Assembly (NCBI RefSeq): GCF_040581485.1
Contig: NC_090131.1
Span: forward strand, 26,176,532-26,240,531
Length of the DNA stretch: 64,000 nt
Reading direction: 5' to 3'
Source of the DNA: Linepithema humile
Taxonomy: Eukaryota; Arthropoda; Insecta; Hymenoptera; Formicidae
Each line of letters begins with the position of its first letter. The stretch's first letter is position 1. Below, piece after piece: positions 36,163-47,700 of this stretch. The notes below the pieces were generated by a model that saw only the letters and a program-made list of their open reading frames with translations, had not been told where the DNA came from and did no database searches. Position numbers and translations under genes: made by a program.

Positions 36163-38640
36163 GTGTATTCAATTTGTCGAATGAAAAAAAAACTAATTAT
36201 TTCGACTTTTGGAGGATCCTTACGCGCTTGTGTAGAAACTAGCGTGATATTGAGCACAGTCAGAAAGCGCCGATCAATACGCCGTGAGTCGTTTATCTTC
36301 CGCGGCAAACGTAAACGCAGCCCGTCATGTAATATGCAATGAATAAATACGCAATTACGTAAAACACCGCCGGGATATCTACAAACTACGCCCCGCAGTG
36401 TTATGAGTACATTCCACGAAATGCACGATATTGCTGCACAGTGAGCGATGATTAATTAAAGACTTCAAGATTCGACCGCGAAGCATGCGGAATTCTGCCG
36501 CCTGATATGCGGTCTGAGCGAGAAAATACAAGGCGGTGGCGTTACGAAGACGGATGATTAGATGTATGCGCTTATACGCGTGCAGCTGCGCGTTTACTTT
36601 ATCGGGAAATTGCACGCAGCGCAAATGGGAATTATGCAATAATATAACAACCAAGATCAATATTACGATAAAGTAAAATAATTAAACGGCATCACGATAA
36701 GAACATTGACACTGATTGATAGAGCGGCAAATCGCGTTCCCGAAACAAGCATAATCGAATAAAATTAACTCAAATTTAACTCACTCCACGTTCCTTTATT
36801 TGACTAAACAAATTGACGTTGTCGTTTTAAAATGAAATCATAAAGTAAAATGACATATTCCTAATTTTAATCTTTCCGTGTTCATTTGCACAATCCGCGT
36901 CCTGGATTTTCTTATTATCGTTCGCCAACCTGAATAATCGAACTTAATGCGCGCGGCACAACAACGCAACCGACACACATACACAGCCGCGACATCGAAG
37001 CGCGGCGCATCTCGCAGACGGGTAATCTTCGTCTAACCGACATGCACGCTCCTGCACGCGCGGAGGCATTGTTTAAGGCACGGTGACACGCGACACGACA
37101 GCCACGACCGCGGGCAGGATGAGGGCTGACAGCGGAGCGGTTACCTTCCGGAGCATTTAAATGGCGTCTTGTCGGTGGTCCCGCATAATGCATTGCTTAA
37201 GCTGGTAGGTTGCTCGAGCTGTGGCGGACAATGAATCTCAGGATACAAAGTGCCCTTGCATTTCCACCGCTAAAGGCACCCCCGCCCGACCCACTACTAC
37301 TCGTGGTGTGCTCGCTATCCTACCTACCCGCCGTCTCTCTATTCCTACCTCTCGTCGCCATGTATAACTGGAGACGACAATTCGCGCTCGTCGACGAGGC
37401 AATCCCCCCTCCCCCTCCCTCTCCCATCCCTTACCTATCTAGCTAGGAATAGTTACCGCGAAACAAATGAGGACACGAATTGCTGGAAATGTCTGTCGCT
37501 TGATCAGCGCGGCAATAAGAGTAGACCTGCGCTCAACAACAATTTCCATGTACCTGAGTTGCATTAACACATCAATCTCACATACGGAAATAAAGATGGA
37601 AAAACAATACATTTCTGTCGACATAATCTGAATATTGCACATGTGAAGAAGAAGATACATATGCAAGTCGAAAAATACAAATTAAAAATTGGAGAATGAC
37701 ATTTATATCGCGTTTGCCAGAATAAGCGTGTATCTGTGTCTGTCGGAAACATTAATTATACATTGGCAAGTTCTCAAATATTCAGATTCGCGTGTCTCGC
37801 AGTCGAGGGAGCGGTCGATTTAACCATCGTCAGTGCGCGAGAGATACGGCATAAAATACTGCCATTATCTACGCGACTGAAGGCACAGCCGTTGAATGGT
37901 CTTGTTAAAATGTACCTCGCGGATAAGACGCTCTTCTAGCGGACGATTCAGCGGAGCACAGAGACATCCAGAGCAAATCTTCAGGAAATCTCACGAATCG
38001 CGGTAGACATTCCTCGTTGCCCGCAAATCCTCGGTAATACGAACCAGAATAAAAAAATTAAGATTCTTTCCCCGGCTCTTACCGCTGGAAAACGTGCTAA
38101 AAATCGAGGGCAGAAATCGCAAACATGAGATGGGGAAAAGAGGAAGGTCGGTTCGCGACGGGAAGAACCAGGTGCAGCGGTATCTCAAAGCGAACTCTTA
38201 ATTACGTTATCTCGGCTCGGCGCGTCTTCCTTTTCCCGGTTATATCGCGAATCCTGGTTGGATCTGGCAGACTGCCAGAAACCGTCACTGCCAGAAATTG
38301 TAACATCGAAAAGAGGCTGCTTCGAAAGGCTGGAGCCGTGCAGCGCAGACCGGCAGGCCTCGTAGAAGGATTTTAATTAAACCGACTGTTAAGGGCTATT
38401 TGTAGTTTACAGTTTCGCGTAAGGAGACAGCGGGGACGATGGCAAAGATAGCGGAAAACGCCACTTCTCGTCTCGCCGAGAGACTAACGTGCCAATGTAC
38501 TTAAGACCGTGTGGAAATAGTTGAGAAAGTAGTTCAATGCTATTAGAGTATTTACCCGGCGGTGTCCGAGTCGTTGGAGAATTATTCTTTAATTGAGATA
38601 AAGTAAAATATAGGTCACGTGAAGCGTTCACCGGATAACG
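36163..38640. other. Mostly GC-rich, CpG-dense non-genic DNA
   Basis: AT-rich only at about 36660-36890; otherwise GC-rich, notably 36900-37450 and 37740-38400. Pyrimidine-rich plus-strand segments occur near 37260-37440. At 38264-38278 there is a palindrome (CTGGCAG A CTGCCAG), and the motif ACTGCCAGAAA repeats 16 bases downstream. Frames up to 93 codons, not recognisable. Confidence 0.45.
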
Positions 38641-41600
38641 GATTTTTTTTTTTTTTCCGACGAAAGTAATTTAACATTTAAAGAAATAAATCTTGGATAA
38701 AGCGATAATCTCTACAACACATCAAATTTAATTTTCGTTGACAGATAAACAACGCGTAGGGATGATAAACGTTACGCTACAGTTACGAAGACATCGACAG
38801 AGGAATTTTTTTCAAACTTTAATTTTCATTTTGCAGCGAGCCACATCTAGAAACCAATTTGCCGGAAGAAGCCGCGGAGCGGTGTATAATGTGATGTCGG
38901 ATCTGCCAGACGTATCTCGCGAAGCAAGGATGCTCATAGATAGATAGAGAAATGAGGAATTACGGAAGATGGATGGAAGTGAGCAAGAAACTCGACGTTA
39001 TATTACCTCAAGCACGATAAACGTCATCTCTTAAAGCCGACGTATCTGTATCTTTACTGTGTGAGCATGTCCGATTGCACGGTGTTAAAGCGATCGAAAG
39101 AAAAGGAGAGAAGACAAAACAGAAGTAAAAAGCATAAAAACGTAGCGTTCCTTCAATGCCTCGCTCGAAAAGAAATAAGCTGATGTGGAGAAAGCAGTCT
39201 GGACTACAATTTCTATTTGACAATATCTGAACTTAATTAGAGCACAATGTACAAATTAATTGGCAAAAAATTATTTCGATTCATACAATAAATACTAGTA
39301 ACAGGTATTATTTTATGAAATGGAGAAACGGAGAAAAGTTTCTTCTCAAGATATTTGCAAACTCTATTTCAGTTACCAGAAAGACACTTAAGTTAAATTT
39401 ATCAGTGACATTTAAAGTCCAAATTGTATTCAAAATCTTTTCACAGAGAAATATAAGCGCCTTTGAGCAAGTATTTTAGAAATCCGATTTTCTAGTTTTA
39501 GAAATCGTATCAATTCCTGTTCGTATAACATTAATTTAAAAAATCTGAAAATGGCCAGTAAAATAGACGCACAAATTGCCATTTGAGAATTCGTCGTATT
39601 TCACAATATTCGATTAGTACGAGAAACTTTTTCCAACTAAACAAGAAAAAAACTAAAAAACATTCATTATTTTCATTATCTTCAAGATAATTCGTTTCTT
39701 AACTATTTAAATTAAGGTACGTAAGATAAAGTTTGCGTATTGAAATGGAAAGAGTTAATTCAATACATCTTCGAGATAAAATGAATATTAATGAATTGCG
39801 CACAACTTTTTTCTTCATATATATGAATTATTGATCTTAAAAAAATGTTGTTTTAATAATAAAACTATTAATAAAATACCTATATCGGTAACCAACGACT
39901 GCGATATTTATCTTAGCATCTGCTTATTTTAACCAAAGATTAAAGATTAATATACAATGTATGTACTGATTGCAAATCCGAGTTACCTAATGAAAATGTC
40001 ACATCGCTTTTTTATCGCTAATTATGTACTCCGCCTTTATTCACGCGTCGTATTTTTCACGCAGGCATAAAGTGCCAAGGCGGATGAATCGTCGGATTAT
40101 TACACCGTCGGCTTGCGAGCACGCGATTCCGGAGGCTTTCAGCGATAATTAGAACGACCCAATTGAAATTCTCTTTAATGAAGTAGCGACTCCGTCATCG
40201 TCGTGGCCGTGTTTTCCTTTCGTTTGTTGCACCTATTGGAGAGACACGCCCTTTACATTAACGCGCTCTTTCCGTACTTCCCCATCTTGCAGAGCAAAGG
40301 CACTGAATTAATCGGTAAACCATGGCGCGATTAATTAAAGCGCTTTCACAAAACTGTTTTCAAACGAATGCTCACAACTCGAGAATTCGTTCTAAAGAGC
40401 ATTGGACATTGCAAAAGAGAAGACCTTTCCAAATCAGAAATGCTTGCGTTTTATTTAATTTGTCTATATTTATTCAAGCATTTTAAATATAGCATCTCCG
40501 AATATCGACTTCTTGTCAAAGCAAAAATAGTCAAGCAGTTCCGTTTTTACTTCAATAAAATGTCCTTCTATGTCCTTCTATTCTTATAAAGATATTCTTA
40601 TATTACTCATGGTTATCAATTATCATCATATCAATATTTTCATTAAAACTCCATCGCGAGTTTCAGAAGCGATCAATTTACAATGCGCATATGAATGTTT
40701 GTAATTCAATCTTCGTAATTATTCATGCATCATTTAATATGCTACCAATCTCAGCGTAATTAGTGGCACAATAGTTCCTATCGAAGTCTGTATTAATACT
40801 CAAATTCAAACACTAATTAATCTAAAATCTTCCTTTTGCTAATTGTACATCTTCAATTGCTAAATAATTCTGACAAAAGTTAATTGTGCTACAATAAAAT
40901 TAAATCTACAACAGTGCAACAGATAATTCACGCGTCAATTGTTCTATAACAAGACGAAAAACATTAATGCTATTGCAAAATCGGCTACAATTTATACATC
41001 AGTGATTACCGATAGAAATCAATGAGATTTTCACAGTAAAGATGATTTTACACGATTTTACGATTCGTGGACTCGTAAAGACGATACGGCAATGAAGGAT
41101 GAGATTCTGGAGAATCTTGAGAAAATATTGGAAAACTCGTAAACCTTGGCGTTAGCTCAAGTGAATTACTTGAGGTACTTCGCCACATTCTATTTTCTAA
41201 ATTAAAAATTCAACATTCTATGCTATTATTTGGAAACTGCTGTTCAGAAATGTTAATCAAGAAAAGGGGCTAATAAATTTGCATAAACGCGTTTGCGCAT
41301 AAATGCATTTGCTTTGCCAACCCACTATAATTGCTTATGTTCATCAATATTTACAAAAGAAAAACTATTCGGTCATTAAAATTATAACAAATCGTTAAAA
41401 CTTATTCATCATCTAAAATACACACTTAGCATTTGCGATAAAATATTATTGTATAATTAATTACATATTTTTGAACAAATGTAACCAAGTCAAATTTTCG
41501 CTTTTTGTTAGAATGAAATTATGACAGATCGGTAAGTGACATAAAATTAGTAATATATATCACTCTTCGATAACCAAATTACTCTTGATTTAGACTAATA

Positions 41601-41880
41601 AGTATAATTTGTCCTAATTCGATTAAATTACGAATGCTAAACGAGCATAAAAAAGGAATTTCTGTAACGCAGCAATTACGACAATTATCCGAAAATGTAA
41701 TATAGATAGTTAAACGTACAAAGCGCACAACGATTCAGCAATTTGTCAAGAGCGCTTCCGTCGTATAGTAAATGAAAGATTCAATTACCTATTCATTTGT
41801 AATTCTATGTAACAGATACCTAATTAATTCCGATTTCGCTAATGTTAGCGAGTGAATCACTGCTGTCTTGCTGCCTTGGC
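38641..41880. other. Largely AT-rich desert
   Basis: AT-rich apart from 38760-39230 and a GC-richer island at 40020-40350. A T14 run lies near 38643-38656. No open frame over 73 codons after 39240. I see no RNA gene or transposon. Confidence 0.55.
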
Positions 41881-42430
41881 GACATACTCAGCTATAATCC
41901 ATAACGTCTTAGTCAACTTCGCGCGCTTTACGGTAAATGGCTAAATGGGAGAGCTAGTCGGGAAGATAACCAAATATACCGAGTAACTGGTTCTTCGACC
42001 GGAAAGTTGCGCGGTATAAGAGCCGGGGAGAAAGGGCCCACCGCCACGATGTAGCCCGGTAAACTGCTGATATTCCACATCTCCAACCTGCTACGTTCTT
42101 ACACGAACGTATTGCGCCCAGGTAACTTGCATTTCCCCGGTAAGTAAGTGGCGCCGGGGGCGGCGAATTCGACGGAACGGATTGGCGGAAATGGTACCGA
42201 GACCAGATGGAGAACTAGAACTCAGGCTCCAAGTTTTGATTTATGTCGCTAATGCACGGTTGAAGGCGAGCAAAACATGATGCAAAGGCGGTGAGAGCAT
42301 GACGAGGGTGGTTTGCTCCGGACTATATGCGGATAAACATGATATGTCGGAATTAAGCGTGTTGATAACTGAACTAATTGACAACGACCACTGACCGCTA
42401 TTAAGCTACAAAGAGTCACGAATCTCTATC
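41880..42430. other. GC-rich island
   Basis: GC-rich block in AT-rich surroundings. It includes a consensus-like donor (CCG|GTAAGTAAG near 42140) but the sequence before it is closed in the frames I checked. There is no sizeable open frame. Possibly a regulatory element or a non-coding exon end. Confidence 0.3.
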
Positions 42431-42473
42431 CGCGGCAGCCTATCGATTTTAGAATAAATAATACGAACATTCT

Positions 42474-42838
42474 GTATGTTCGAACTATTCGAACAGTTCG
42501 GAGCAAAAAATGAGCGTCTCAGACACTTCAAATATAAACAGCAATCGATTTATAATATCAATTCGTAATATGTGAAAATTGGAGCAAGACAGTAAAAACA
42601 AATCAAAGTAAAAACAAATCAAAGTAAAAACAAATCAAAGTAAAAACAAATCAAAGTAAAAACAAATCAAAGCAAAAATAGTATGCATTGGAAACAGAAA
42701 ACAATGTTTTTGTTTTTGCCTAATTTTACGCAGATAACAATTATGTTGTTAATACGCTTTTACCGCGCATTTGATGAAATTGATTTATGAAATGATAAAT
42801 TTTCGGATTTGAAGGTAGTTTGAATAGTTCGAACATAC
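42474..42838. repeat. Composite repeat: 21-bp inverted repeats around a tandem array
   Basis: Bases 42474-42494 (GTATGTTCGAACTATTCGAAC) and 42818-42838 are inverted copies with one mismatch. Between them lies the 16-bp tandem array at 42591-42679. Downstream to about 42910, variants of TCCGAACTG and CCAAACTG recur, and ACAGTTCGGA near 42493 is inverted at about 42855. The arrangement resembles a small non-autonomous element or a degenerate satellite. I see no clear target-site duplication directly outside the inverted repeats. Confidence 0.6.
42591..42679 (+). repeat. 16-bp tandem repeat, about 5 copies
   Basis: The unit CAAATCAAAGTAAAAA repeats from about 42599, with partial units at both ends and one T-to-C change in the last copy. 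Copies are otherwise identical, suggesting recent expansion. Confidence 0.95.
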
Positions 42839-42909
42839 CTTCAGCTCGAAAAGTCCGAACTGTCTGACGTTTGATTTCGAAATCCAAACTGTCCAAACTG
42901 CCCGACTTG

Positions 42910-44211
42910 AAATTTCCGAATATTAATCGACACTTTCGTTCTTTATTTTAATCGAATAAAAATAATTCAGTGCATTTTATTAAATTGTCAATATATGATA
43001 AATCAATAATTCATTTTCAACTAAAATAAATAGTTATATTAAATATTGCAATCTAATGCACTATACAATTTAATTGTCACAATGTCCCATTTCTATAGAT
43101 AAACTTAGTGATATTCATTTTAAAATCTCAAAGAATAAATTGTATAACACAATACATATGATAGATATATAGTGTATTAGTATTATATAAACCGAATAAA
43201 TTCCCAAAATAAACTGTAAAGTCTTGGAAATTTGTGAAACCGATAAAATTCCATGATCAATGGAACGCTTTTGGCTGATGTAATGAAATATTGATTAATT
43301 AGCAGCCTTTGTTACGAATACGTAACGATGTGATACATTTCTGCTCTGACGGAATTGGGTTAGCCTATCTTTTATACATGACGAGTAACACGCCACTTTC
43401 AGGAAAAAAGGCAAATTAATCTAATCCGTTGGGACATTTATCAAGTTCAATCAATTGCTCTCTTCGCATTTAGTGAAAACATTATTTACGTACATATATG
43501 TATATTTGATAACATACTAACAGTAATTCGATTAATTATTAGAAAGCACTAGATTTACGCTCGAATAAATAAATCTAATACATTGTGATGCAAATACATA
43601 CATTTGTTCTAGCTTATCACAAAAGCCATTAAATAGTACTCGGCGAAGCATACCAATAAAGAGCCATAGTAAATACTGAATATATCGAATTATGAGATAA
43701 TAATAACGAGCATACGTTGTCAATGTCGTGATAATGAGAAAATGTACATTAGATTTCACAATGTAACCATCGTATTAACGATTGCAGTGTCAATTTTCCC
43801 AGCTACGTGTCAATGCATTTTACACTTGCTATCGGCCACAGCGGATTACGTAATTATTGAAATTTAGACCTGAATTCGATAACTAAAAAATTTATATTTT
43901 TTATATCAAAATGTAATTCTGCATTATTTAACACAATGTAATGTCATTTCAAAATTGCTATATCGAGATTACCTATTAAACACCGAATGCAGTATGTATG
44001 TAGATAAGTAGATGCAATATGTAGATCAATAAGAGAATTAAAAGACAAGATAAAAGAGAGAAACAGATTACACAAGAAATCTCCAGTGCCTTATTGGAAG
44101 AACTACAAAAGACGGTACTGCCGAGACGTGCAATTTGACAGACAAGCACGACCAATCGATGTTTTGACCTTATTCATTCTCTTAATCTGTATGATCTTTT
44201 GACATTCATGC
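42910..44211. other. AT-rich desert
   Basis: AT-rich with stops in all frames. A short GTATGTATGTAG-type run near 43990-44025 is the only local pattern. Nothing gene-like. Confidence 0.55.
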
Positions 44212-44239
44212 ACATAGTATATAAAGAATTATACTATGT
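44212..44239 (+). promoter_or_regulatory. Palindrome containing a TATA-like box
   Basis: ACATAGTATA at 44212-44221 and TATACTATGT at 44230-44239 are perfect inverted repeats around an 8-base spacer. TATATAAAG at 44218-44226 matches a strong TATA box and lies just before a 150-codon open stretch (44243-44695). Both features can arise by chance in AT-rich DNA. Confidence 0.2.
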
Positions 44240-44242
44240 TGA

Positions 44243-44695
44243 GCTTGCCTTTATATATATAATGAATCGTCCGTGACCTCTCCGCCTACATCTTCTTTTA
44301 ATATCGTAATATCACCTACATCTTGGTTTAATACTTTAATAATTTTCATTTATAGATACTTAACCCTGTTGGCCCATTCGTTTGTTATACATTTAGTGCT
44401 TTCAAACTTAAATAAAGTTTTACGACTTTTAATAAAATATATTCAGTTTTTTATACTTTGTTATATACAGCATGGAAAAGTAACAATTGAAACATTGAAA
44501 TTTATAATTAAAAAAATTACGAGAATATATTTAGTGCGCTTTAAAAATAAACATGTTACCGTGACAGTAGCAAAGTTAAGAATTGTACTATTTGTTAATC
44601 AAACTGGATTTTTAGTTCTAGGTTTGTGCACTGTAAGCTCCCTACAAGTAAATCGTCACGATAAATTCTTCCAGTGGACGTTGTGCTACAAATAG
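44243..44695 (+). other. Long open frame in AT-rich DNA, no product recognised
   Basis: One frame has no stop for 150 codons up to TAG at 44693-44695 although the DNA is roughly 70% AT, which is longer than expected there. There is no in-frame ATG; the first start-like codon is GTG at 44273, so an intact ATG-started gene is unlikely. An exon inside it is possible: a T-rich acceptor ends in ATAG near 44356 and a GTAAGC donor-like site lies near 44629. The peptide is hydrophobic with several Leu/Ile/Phe-rich stretches that could read as membrane segments, but this also follows from T-rich codons. I recognise no family. It lies 83 bp upstream of the open frame at 44779. Confidence 0.15.
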
Positions 44696-44778
44696 CTGTG
44701 AATAGGTGTCAGCTTAAGCGTTTTTCTCTCCCTGGGAGCAGCTCCTGTTAGTAAAACTGCCAGATTTGCAACTTACAT

Positions 44779-45375
44779 ATGAACGCAGTTACGACGCCGA
44801 AGGCGAGTTATTTGTCAATGCTCGCGAACTTGCACAAATGCAAATGTAACACACAAACAATGTTAAATCGTGAGTATTCAAAGGGCATCCTGTGTCACGC
44901 TGCGCTTTGCACACAGGAAACAAAGCACAAAGCACGCTGCATTGCGGGGCAATGTGCAGATGAAAGGCTATTGCGAGCGCGTCGCGTAATGTGGACACGA
45001 GACGCAACGATGCTTCTTTACGATACGGTTGACTTCCTTAAAAAAGGCGACGCGACATGGTCTGTGAAACGGAATATTTGTCGACCGAGGAAATTGCTGT
45101 CGCCGCTTAAAGATCGATGCGGCATGCTGTGCATCGATTCGCACAAATGCCCGCTCCTTCCCATTGTTGCGCGCGTGCAATTGGTAGGATCACTTGTAAT
45201 GCTTCGCGGCAGAACTACCGCAATCATACTAATGACAAAATCTTCGCGCCACGCGGGAACTTTGCGAGTTCTACAATGGCGCGCAATAGAGAGCGCGACA
45301 ATTCAAGAGCGTGTATTGAGTTTAACGGCAATACGCCATGACGCCGTTACCAGGAAAATCGTATGCAAGCGGTAA
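44779..45375 (+). other. Longest ATG-initiated open frame in the window (198 codons), product unknown
   Basis: The frame starts at a true ATG and runs 198 codons to TAA in GC-richer DNA. The peptide has about ten cysteines, mostly in its first 125 residues, and many Arg and Lys residues, with no signal peptide, clear membrane segment or domain that I know. Internal short repeats (CAAAGCACAAAGCAC) and hairpins (CCTGTGT / ACACAGG around 44888-44916; CATTGC / GCAATG around 44939-44953) lie inside it. Minus-strand frames of about 70 codons overlap, as usual in CpG-rich DNA. The length is at the upper end of what chance allows in GC-rich blocks of this window. I rate real coding as possible but unlikely. 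Confidence 0.15.
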
Positions 45376-47354
45376 TTTGCATCCTATTTCCCCTTGCTGC
45401 ACGTCATTAGTCGACCTGTCATTCTATATAGCGAATTATTATGCGTGCCTTTTTACACCGTGAATTGATAAACATGCAAACTTCTCAATACGACTTACAT
45501 AATAACTTACGTTATTGTACTTTCGACCAAAACGTTTAATCTAACACCTAATTTGATACTTTAAGCAGTGACATCATCCTATTTTGAACCTATTTAACCT
45601 CTTCACCGAAACTCCTCTTTTAAACCTCAAAATCCTCCAGAATCCGTAAACGTGAAAAAATAGAGGAGTAAATTAGGAATAAAATTTCGACTCGGGTGTA
45701 TATTACAAAATATTAAAAATAAATATACGATCAAATTTTAACTGTACAGCAACTAAATATACACATAATTGTGCAAATGAGCGAACTGTTAAAAGGCTTC
45801 GTGCCCGCTGAAAAGCGCTTGGGTGATGCCATAATGAAACATGACCGTAATTTATACGATACATGCTATCCTCCACCCCATCAAACGTGGCTTCTCGTAC
45901 CTCATTAAAGCATCGAATATATCGATCCATACTAAAGCTCGCGAAAGTCGAGTCACAGGGCTATCGTAAAGCTTCGCGGGAAACTGAGTGAATTTACACC
46001 ATAAAATGTTCCACAGCATAACGTTGACGCGTTCCATGCAGATCGTATATCCGTTCAGCGCGCACACATTTCCTCTCAATTCGTTGCTGATCTACGACGT
46101 AGAAATGTGGATATACTGCAACTATCCAGATTGCGACAATGTGGCAATTTCAGGTGATGTAACTGCAAAGTCATGCGGAACCAAAAAGCCTGTTTGCGAT
46201 CGGAACTAATACCATCAATTGGTTTTCAATTTTATCTTTTTTCTGAAACCCTCGTCTACGAATTTCTCAAGATATGCATCGCAATAATCTTAAAAAAGAA
46301 AAAAAAAACGATAGCTAAAATGGTATATGAGAAATTGTTCCATAATTAATACATATACCGTTATGTACACTACAACCTATGAAACGTGATGTGGTGATCT
46401 AAGTGAAAAGAAGAGAAACCGGTTTACGCGCGCGCGACTGGCCTTGCCATTTCTCTCACCTGTCCGACGTATTGAAATGCACAAGACATTGATCTAGAAA
46501 TGCATCGTTATAATAAGCACGTTCCAGTTATAAATTGCAGTGAAGGTGAACAGAAAATATAAATATAGAACAACGGATTTGGCTTTCGATTACAAGTATC
46601 TCTCGACATAATTTATCAGTTCGACAAAGTCATGTTTTCAACGCACGCTGTAAAAACGTTATTTCTTCGTATTTGCCATCCGCACAACATCGGTGACATA
46701 TAACCGAGATTCCTACGCACGCTCGTCATGCACAAAAGTTCTTGGCACGGCTTATACTTTATGCAACGATGAAATGTCCCCGATTCCTTTCTCCGATGTA
46801 TACGGGACTGTTATCATCGAACGATCTGCGGCTTACTTGACGCTCGGGGTGTATTTACGCACACAATTCGCCGACGGATTACTTCCTTCCCTTTCAAACC
46901 AAAGCTGCTGTACCGGGCAAATGCACGTTATCACGCACGTCGCAAACGAAGGATAAGTCGGTATGTATTTAGGTTTAGCGAAATCAGTTTCGTATAAGAC
47001 GCTTATCGTAACTGTATCCTATCAAGCTCGTTTCGCATTACATCATGAAAGCGTTACGATCTTTTTATAAAATAATTCCATTCAAATTTTAGCGAATCGT
47101 TTCATTCTCTGAGAAAATTTAAATAAAAAATTAAAATTAAATTACGCATAGAATATAATTATAACAGAAACGTTCTGTGCAAACGTAGATAACAGAAACA
47201 GGCAGCGACACATGAAAATATGTTTCAGAAGAGATACGGGTTGTTTCAACTCGGTTGATCGATGGCTTTGCTCGAAAGTATACGCTCTCAATGTGCACGC
47301 TGCAATCTCCGATAAATGCCCGTACCGACCAGAACCCACAGGACTGCAAAGTCA
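45376..47354. other. Mixed non-genic DNA
   Basis: AT-rich at 45380-45760, then moderate GC with unrecognised frames of 65-87 codons. No repeats of note. A CGCGCGCG-type run occurs near 46428. Confidence 0.5.
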
Positions 47355-47382
47355 AGCCCGCCAGGCTGAAACTAGGCGGGCT
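47355..47382. other. Perfect 8-bp GC hairpin
   Basis: AGCCCGCC at 47355-47362 pairs with GGCGGGCT at 47375-47382 around a 12-base loop. It lies at the left edge of a purine-rich tract. Confidence 0.6.
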
Positions 47383-47399
47383 GCGTTAGAAGGTCGCTC

Positions 47400-47700
47400 C
47401 AGGATTATGCAATGAACGAGAAGATAATACATGCGAAGCCGTACGAGAGAATGTGAGTAAGAAAATCATGGGGAAGACGTAAGCAGATGCGCGCAAAAGG
47501 ACGAAAAGAACTGAAAAACGAGAAAAGGAAGGATTATGATTGCGTGTGAGCGAGAGAGGAAGGATATAAGAGGCGACAAATGAGAGAAGAATAAATCTGA
47601 AAAACTTCAGGGACAAAAGAGAGTGAAAAAGAAAGGAGCAGACAAGAAGGGGAGGGGCAAAGCCTAGAAGGAGAGACGGGTGAGCGGCCGAGCAAGTTGG
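47400..47700 (+). repeat. Long purine-rich tract
   Basis: About 300 bases with a strong excess of A and G on the plus strand, made of GA-, GGA- and GAAA-type words without a fixed period. The minus-strand frames through it are Ser/Leu/Phe-rich by composition. It may be a degraded GA satellite or a binding region for GAGA-type factors. Confidence 0.5.
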
